A stretch of DNA of 64,000 bases, taken from positions 1,621,005 through 1,685,004 of the forward strand of contig NW_004797300.1 in assembly GCF_000002075.1 (NCBI RefSeq), read 5' to 3'. Position 1 is the stretch's first letter; every line of letters starts with the position of its first letter. Below, piece by piece: positions 54,901 to 60,954 of this stretch. The DNA is from Aplysia californica (Eukaryota > Mollusca > Gastropoda > Aplysiida > Aplysiidae). Both the position numbers and the translations under genes were made by a program. Under the pieces are notes generated by a model. It did not search any database. It was not told the DNA's origin and saw only the letters and a program-made list of their open reading frames with translations.

Positions 54901-57900
54901 TTGATGTTTTATATTGAGCTATGATTACAAACATTTTTGCTTTCCATAACATTTTGGCACAAGAAAGGTACATCACAAGGAAAGTCCTTTAATCATTACA
55001 GCAGCTGAGCTTAAACTGTGCAAAATTAAGATGCTATGGCTTAAGTCGTCTTCCTATGCCAAGTGTAATATGTCACATATTCTAATGATGCAGATGCAAC
55101 TTTCCAATACAGATTGATTGTGTTGCAAAACTGTTACTTTCACTACTTCATACCATGGAGTATGCCAAATCATTGTATCTTCAGAGAGCAATTTTACGCG
55201 ATATTTTAAAAGTTAGATACATTGGCATCTGTAAAGCATTGATTAGGCTCTTTGCCATGCCTCAGAAGATGTAAGTTGGATTAAAAATAATTGGAAGAAA
55301 TATCATCTAGTATCCCCGTCTTTCTGCTTGAGGGGGAGGGGGAGGGGGGGGGGGATAGTTTGATACACAGCCTTCGTTGACTCAGAAACAGGCAATCAAA
55401 GCAGTCCACTTCCCAAAAAATTTAAATTGTATCAAAAAGGGAAGGAAATAAAATGGGTAAAATCAATTATATAGGCCTACAACCGATGAAATTTCCCTCA
55501 CATACATTTACATGAAATGTATTGAAATCTACACGAGAAATCTGGGAAGGATATGATGTATGAAGGAGGGAATATACAAAGGCAAACAGCTTTGAAGAAA
55601 AACAAAGAGTTAAAAAGCATGATGTTTGTAGAGCAGGAATGAAAAAATATACAACATGGAAAGGATAAGCAAAATAGGGATTTAGAATTTACCCTCATCG
55701 TCCTCATCTTCATCATCTGTAGATGCTATAGGGAAACCCCACAATTCACAGTTTAGATATTGTTTCATATATGAACATGGACATATATTATTACTTTTTC
55801 TATAATAATTGCAAAGGGCTCTGTGACTATACAATTTATATTCAGAAGTAAAAATGTAAAAGCAGCTGATTATTTCATCCAATCAGTGTGCTGTTGACAA
55901 AAACAATTAAACCAAAGCTGGACGAAATCATTGGTTACCGCACATTTAGTGATCAACTTTTTTAATATGGTAAAGAGAAATGATCCCACTAGTGATCTAA
56001 ACACAATTTTAAAAGGGAAAGTTCGAATACTTCAGAAATCCTATTTTGTCACGTAGCTGTTCCTTTACATACCTCGAAGAGTAATGAGCTGGCTGTTTTA
56101 CTGAAGCAAGTACATAAAGATAGCTAACCACCCCAGGTTCCTGGTTTGAAAGCAATAATAGTAAAAAAAAAAAAAATTTTCTTTTCACATCACTTGCCAT
56201 AAAGAATTTATTTGTGCCTATTTGGGAACACAACTTCAGAATTTTAAAAAATCGACAAATAGAAATATGTGTCACGCCACGGTGAAATCCGGCACATGTT
56301 AAATTTGGGGCATATAGAGTTAAGGTATAATCTGAAAGCCTGTTCATTTTCCCTGCTCTTTAAGAAAAAACACCCATCTATTTTGAATAAAAGTGGAGAT
56401 ATTTGTAATTGAAAGAGGTGGGAGTCATCTGGTGTCAGACGTAAAATTAGCCAGAAAAAGGCTTTCTTTTTAACTGTGGAGGTATCAAAATGGGTGATAT
56501 GATTAAAAAACAACCAAATGCTAGTTAGATACCTCCTAGTATCACTTACACCATTCCGCAATAATAAAAACCAGACTGATTATCAGCAAATAACAGCTCA
56601 AGTTCCCACTTGATTCCACTTCTTTTTACGTTACCCCTTAAAATATAAAAGTAAAACTTGTCTGAACTACACACAAACGACTATGTACAAAGATATATCT
56701 CCACTGTAAAAGTAGGAGTCAAGATCTTAGCGCAACTACTGATGCTCTTCCGCCATTGTTATCTTGTAACAAAAAACTGCTGCGTTGCTGTTTTTTTTGT
56801 TGTCTTTTTTTAAGATATTATATTTGCTGTAGATGTTGAACAGTTGGTGTAACTGTTGTCATCATTGCTGTGCTGCTGTTGTCATTGTTACTGTTGTTGT
56901 TTTATTGCTGTCAATTGAATTGTGCAGTACACCACAGGACTGTGCTTTGGCATTTCTCCCATCTTTCCCAACAACACAAAGACAACACAACAAATAACGC
57001 TGAGCTCACCTGTCTGACTTCTCTCCCCACCTGCAGAGCCAGGGATTTGTTGCACTGTGGGAGAAAGAAGAGCCATAATATTATTATCTTTTTCCCTCTG
57101 CTTCTTACTGGTTGGAAGAAAGAGAAACACATCAACACAAAATGATCACCTGGTTCCTTGAAAAAGGAAGATTGACAGAAACAACAGAGGCAGAGAAGTG
57201 AAAAAGACCTACCACTGGGACCTCACAACCACGTGCACCAGTGCTTCTGAGAGCAGGGAGAAACGAACCCGAAGGTCGGCGAAATAACTTTGTGGTTCAG
57301 TTATCAAAGCATATAAACTAAGAGATGTATACTAAAAGTTTAAGAGGAACTGGCTGACACTGTCAACTTCATACCAAGACTAGAACAAAAATTCAGAAAA
57401 TTTCAACAGTGAGGTTGAATGTGTAGATCCGACTGGAATAAAAAAAACCCAAAAAACCCCAACACTTTTAGCTTCAAGCTTGGGAATCAAGGCTCTGAGA
57501 CTTAAATATCTTAAGTGTTGGAGAGTTTGCCACCAAAAGCACCACAGAGGTCAACCTCTAAAAAGAAGAGGTAGGTACAGCGCAGAAAATGTAGAAAGTA
57601 AAAGAGAAAAATGATGTAGCAGACCTTGTTTATCACAAAGCAGTTTAACACAAAATTCCTGTAAGCACGAAAGGCTTTCAAATTTCCATTTTATTCTGTT
57701 CTTCATTTTGTGCACTGCAACTTCCCTTAACATGAAACCTGCACAAAACCAAGAAATCCTCCAGTTCCATGAAGCTTGTGTTATCTGAGTTTGGCTGTAA
57801 CTTCAGAAAAAATGAAGCAACAAACCTGAAGCGGGATCAGGCTGCAGGTAACATCTGACACTCCGGCGCCACTCAAAGTCGGTCGTCTCTCTCAGTTTCC

Positions 57901-58239
57901 TCTGGCACATGTTCTCCATGATGTCCTTCAGGTATGTGGATTGCTGAGAGAAAGGTTCGGCAAAGTTTTATTCAACAACGTCTTATCTCTTATTAAAAAG
58001 TTGTTATTTGTTAGTTATATGGAAAAATGTGCAACGGCAGCTCACAACCGTGAAAGTTGAGGGTCATTACACGTCAACCTCTGAGTCAGAGATGACACCT
58101 CCAGGTATCCAGGTATTTATTAGTTGGTACAATGATGGTCCTGCTTCACAAGAAAAAAAATGATGAAAATACAGTAAAACTGGGTGCATTAACTCAGAAA
58201 AGTGGACTGTAATAACAAGTAGAAGAAGAATCTTCAGAA

Positions 58240-58288
<49 letters not shown>

Positions 58289-60921
58289 AAAAGAGAGAAT
58301 GGATGGAAGGAAGAAGGAGCAAGAGTGAGAAATTTTTGCTCTTCTATATTGTGGAAACAAACGTAAGACTGAAATCTATTCAAGGTCAAGAAAACAAAAC
58401 AAATATAGACCATTAATTAAAACCCTCCCCCAACTTACAGTGATCATTGCTTCTATGCGGACTCTGTGCATGGGCAGCATGGGTTCATCAGAGCTCCTCC
58501 ACATGCCGCGCAGCAAGACAGTGACCAGTTTGCCAGTGGCCATGCTGTACTTGCGCACCGCGCCGTGCAGTGCCTTCCTGTCATACTTAATCTCAGCGAT
58601 AGCAGCCTCACACTCAGCGCTCCAGTGGTACAACAAGCCCAGACGGCACACTTGGGACGGGTACTAAAAACAAGCACACAAAAGTATACCTGATTATTTC
58701 CTTTTGACAAGTAATATTGTAGTGCACATTATTATTTCTATTCAACAAAGAAACTGCAATGAACATCATTTACCCCTTAAGTAAATAAATCGGGGTATTC
58801 ATAATTATTCTCCTTTAAGAAAGAAACTCAGGTATACATTATTTTTTTTCTCTATAACAAATATATTGTCTATTTTCTGACCAAGTAACGTTATGTTGAC
58901 CAACCATTATTATTTTACTCTCCTTTAAACTGAAAATGATTGATAAAAGAGTTCACTACTACCTGCCTCCACACTAATATGTTATGCGTCACAGCATGGT
59001 GGAATCATGTGCTCGATTGTAAGTTTTTGGGCACATGGAGTTATGGGTATAATCTTAAAGCTTGTTCATTTGTCTTGCTTTTAATTTTTTTTTAAATACC
59101 CATCTATCATGAATAGACGTAGAACAATTTGTGATTGAAGGAGGTGGGCATCACCAAGTATCTGAACTAAACTTTTTGGTGGTTCCCAAAGCGTAACTCC
59201 TTGGAAACTACTGATTTACATTTTTTGTGCCTTTGATCAATGTTTTTCAGTAAAATTCATACAGAAATGTTTTTACATGGACATAACAGTTGTTAAGTAA
59301 GACTCCTAACAAAATAAAAAAAAGAGATGCCCAATGAAGGAAAATGTCAAGGTCTCAGATTTTATTATTTTAATGAGCACCTGATATCAAAACAATGCCA
59401 CACAAATGTTAAAACAAATCTTAGTCATTGCCTGCCACATGAAGCCACCTTAACAAGACAGCCTTGTTCCTTACCTTGAGTGCCCACTCCTCCAGACCTA
59501 CTCCATTGTTGCAGTCTGAAATGATGGCTTGATTGAGCTGATGTAGCGTGTCCCCAACCGAGTCCCTAAGTTTGCCTAGCCAGACCTCCACACCGTCACT
59601 CAGCGTCACCTGAAAATACAAGGAAATTTTTTTTAAGTTGTTCTTTTTTCTGTTCCCTCTCCGACATATTTTTTTTTGAGTGCCAGGTGCTGTTTCGTGG
59701 AAATAAATAATTAAATTTGCACAGCAATGAAAGTATCTAAATGCTTGAAAAAGAATTTGTCTTTTCTTAGTGTTTGTTTTATATTATATAAAGAGATGCA
59801 ACGTGAACCAACAATAGTCATTCAAGGGTAAGTGATTTGGTGTTGGTTATTCTTGTTGTGGTTGTTAGCCTATGTTGTTGTTGTTGCTCAACTGTAGTTA
59901 ACAGCAGGTCACCATGGTAACAGCAACATTTCTATAAGAACATATAAAGATAAAAGCAAGACTGAAAAAAAGATATGAGAGGGATAGACAGAAAGAAAAG
60001 CAAATCAAGAGAAAAAGGAAGATACAGAGCTACACAATAAAGTAGGACTAAAAAGTCTCTCCCCCAAAATTATCCACTATTGAAACGCAAATAGGTCAAA
60101 GCTGGTAAGAAATGCGAATATATCAGGCTTCATATTCGACTTTAAAAATCAAATAGGCCTACACACCAAGAGGGAAGAAAAGGTAAAAACAGATGGTACA
60201 ATTGAATGCCACTGCATGGTAAAAATAATTGCTAACTTTTTTTTCCAATTGATGGATACCTAATTTTCTTTAAAGACAAAAAGTGGTTTTACGTAAACTC
60301 GAAAAGTATTCAGACTTTTGCATACTCATATGAGGATCATCTTTTCACATAATAAAAGGGTTTTTTCGATTAAAGACTCCACGTGTAGACGCACCTTGTC
60401 TATGAGGGAGAGAACTTCCCCATCGGCGCTGTGTACGGCAGTGGCGTCCATGACGATGACATCGTCTACCAGACCCTCAGAGGGAAGCATAGTGGGGCCA
60501 TGTTGCATCACACTCGGATTGATATTCTGTCGCAGATATTGAAAAGTATCATTCTGAGATAAGGTCAAAAGATTTTATAATGTGAGATGAAATGAGAGAG
60601 GAAATATTAACAAATTTCCTTCGAAATTGAACTGACGAGAGAAGTACGAATCGGGAGTAATTATATGATTTCAGACTGAACAGGATATGAGAAAAAATAA
60701 GATGGGGTTCTATGAGATAGATGAAAAGAGAGATATGGGATGGGTTGGGAAGGAATGCAATGAGACAAACTGAGATTTGATGGGATGGGATGATGATGTG
60801 AGTGGATATGAGTTAAGATTTCATCTTAACCATTGACAATTTAGTTATAAAGGCACCGATTATCTATGTTTGGTGCTGCTTTAGCCAAAGAGTTGGGATG
60901 TCATAGTGGTTGAAGTCTTAT

Positions 60922-60954
<33 letters not shown>

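Larger units (their letters stand above)
52850..55692. other. 2.8-kb intron w10-w11
   Basis: Holds dispersed repeat B (52897-53085), repeat D (53265-53400) and a G-rich run (55330-55355). No further cassette exon is evident, though a small phase 1-1 exon could be missed. Confidence 0.55.
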
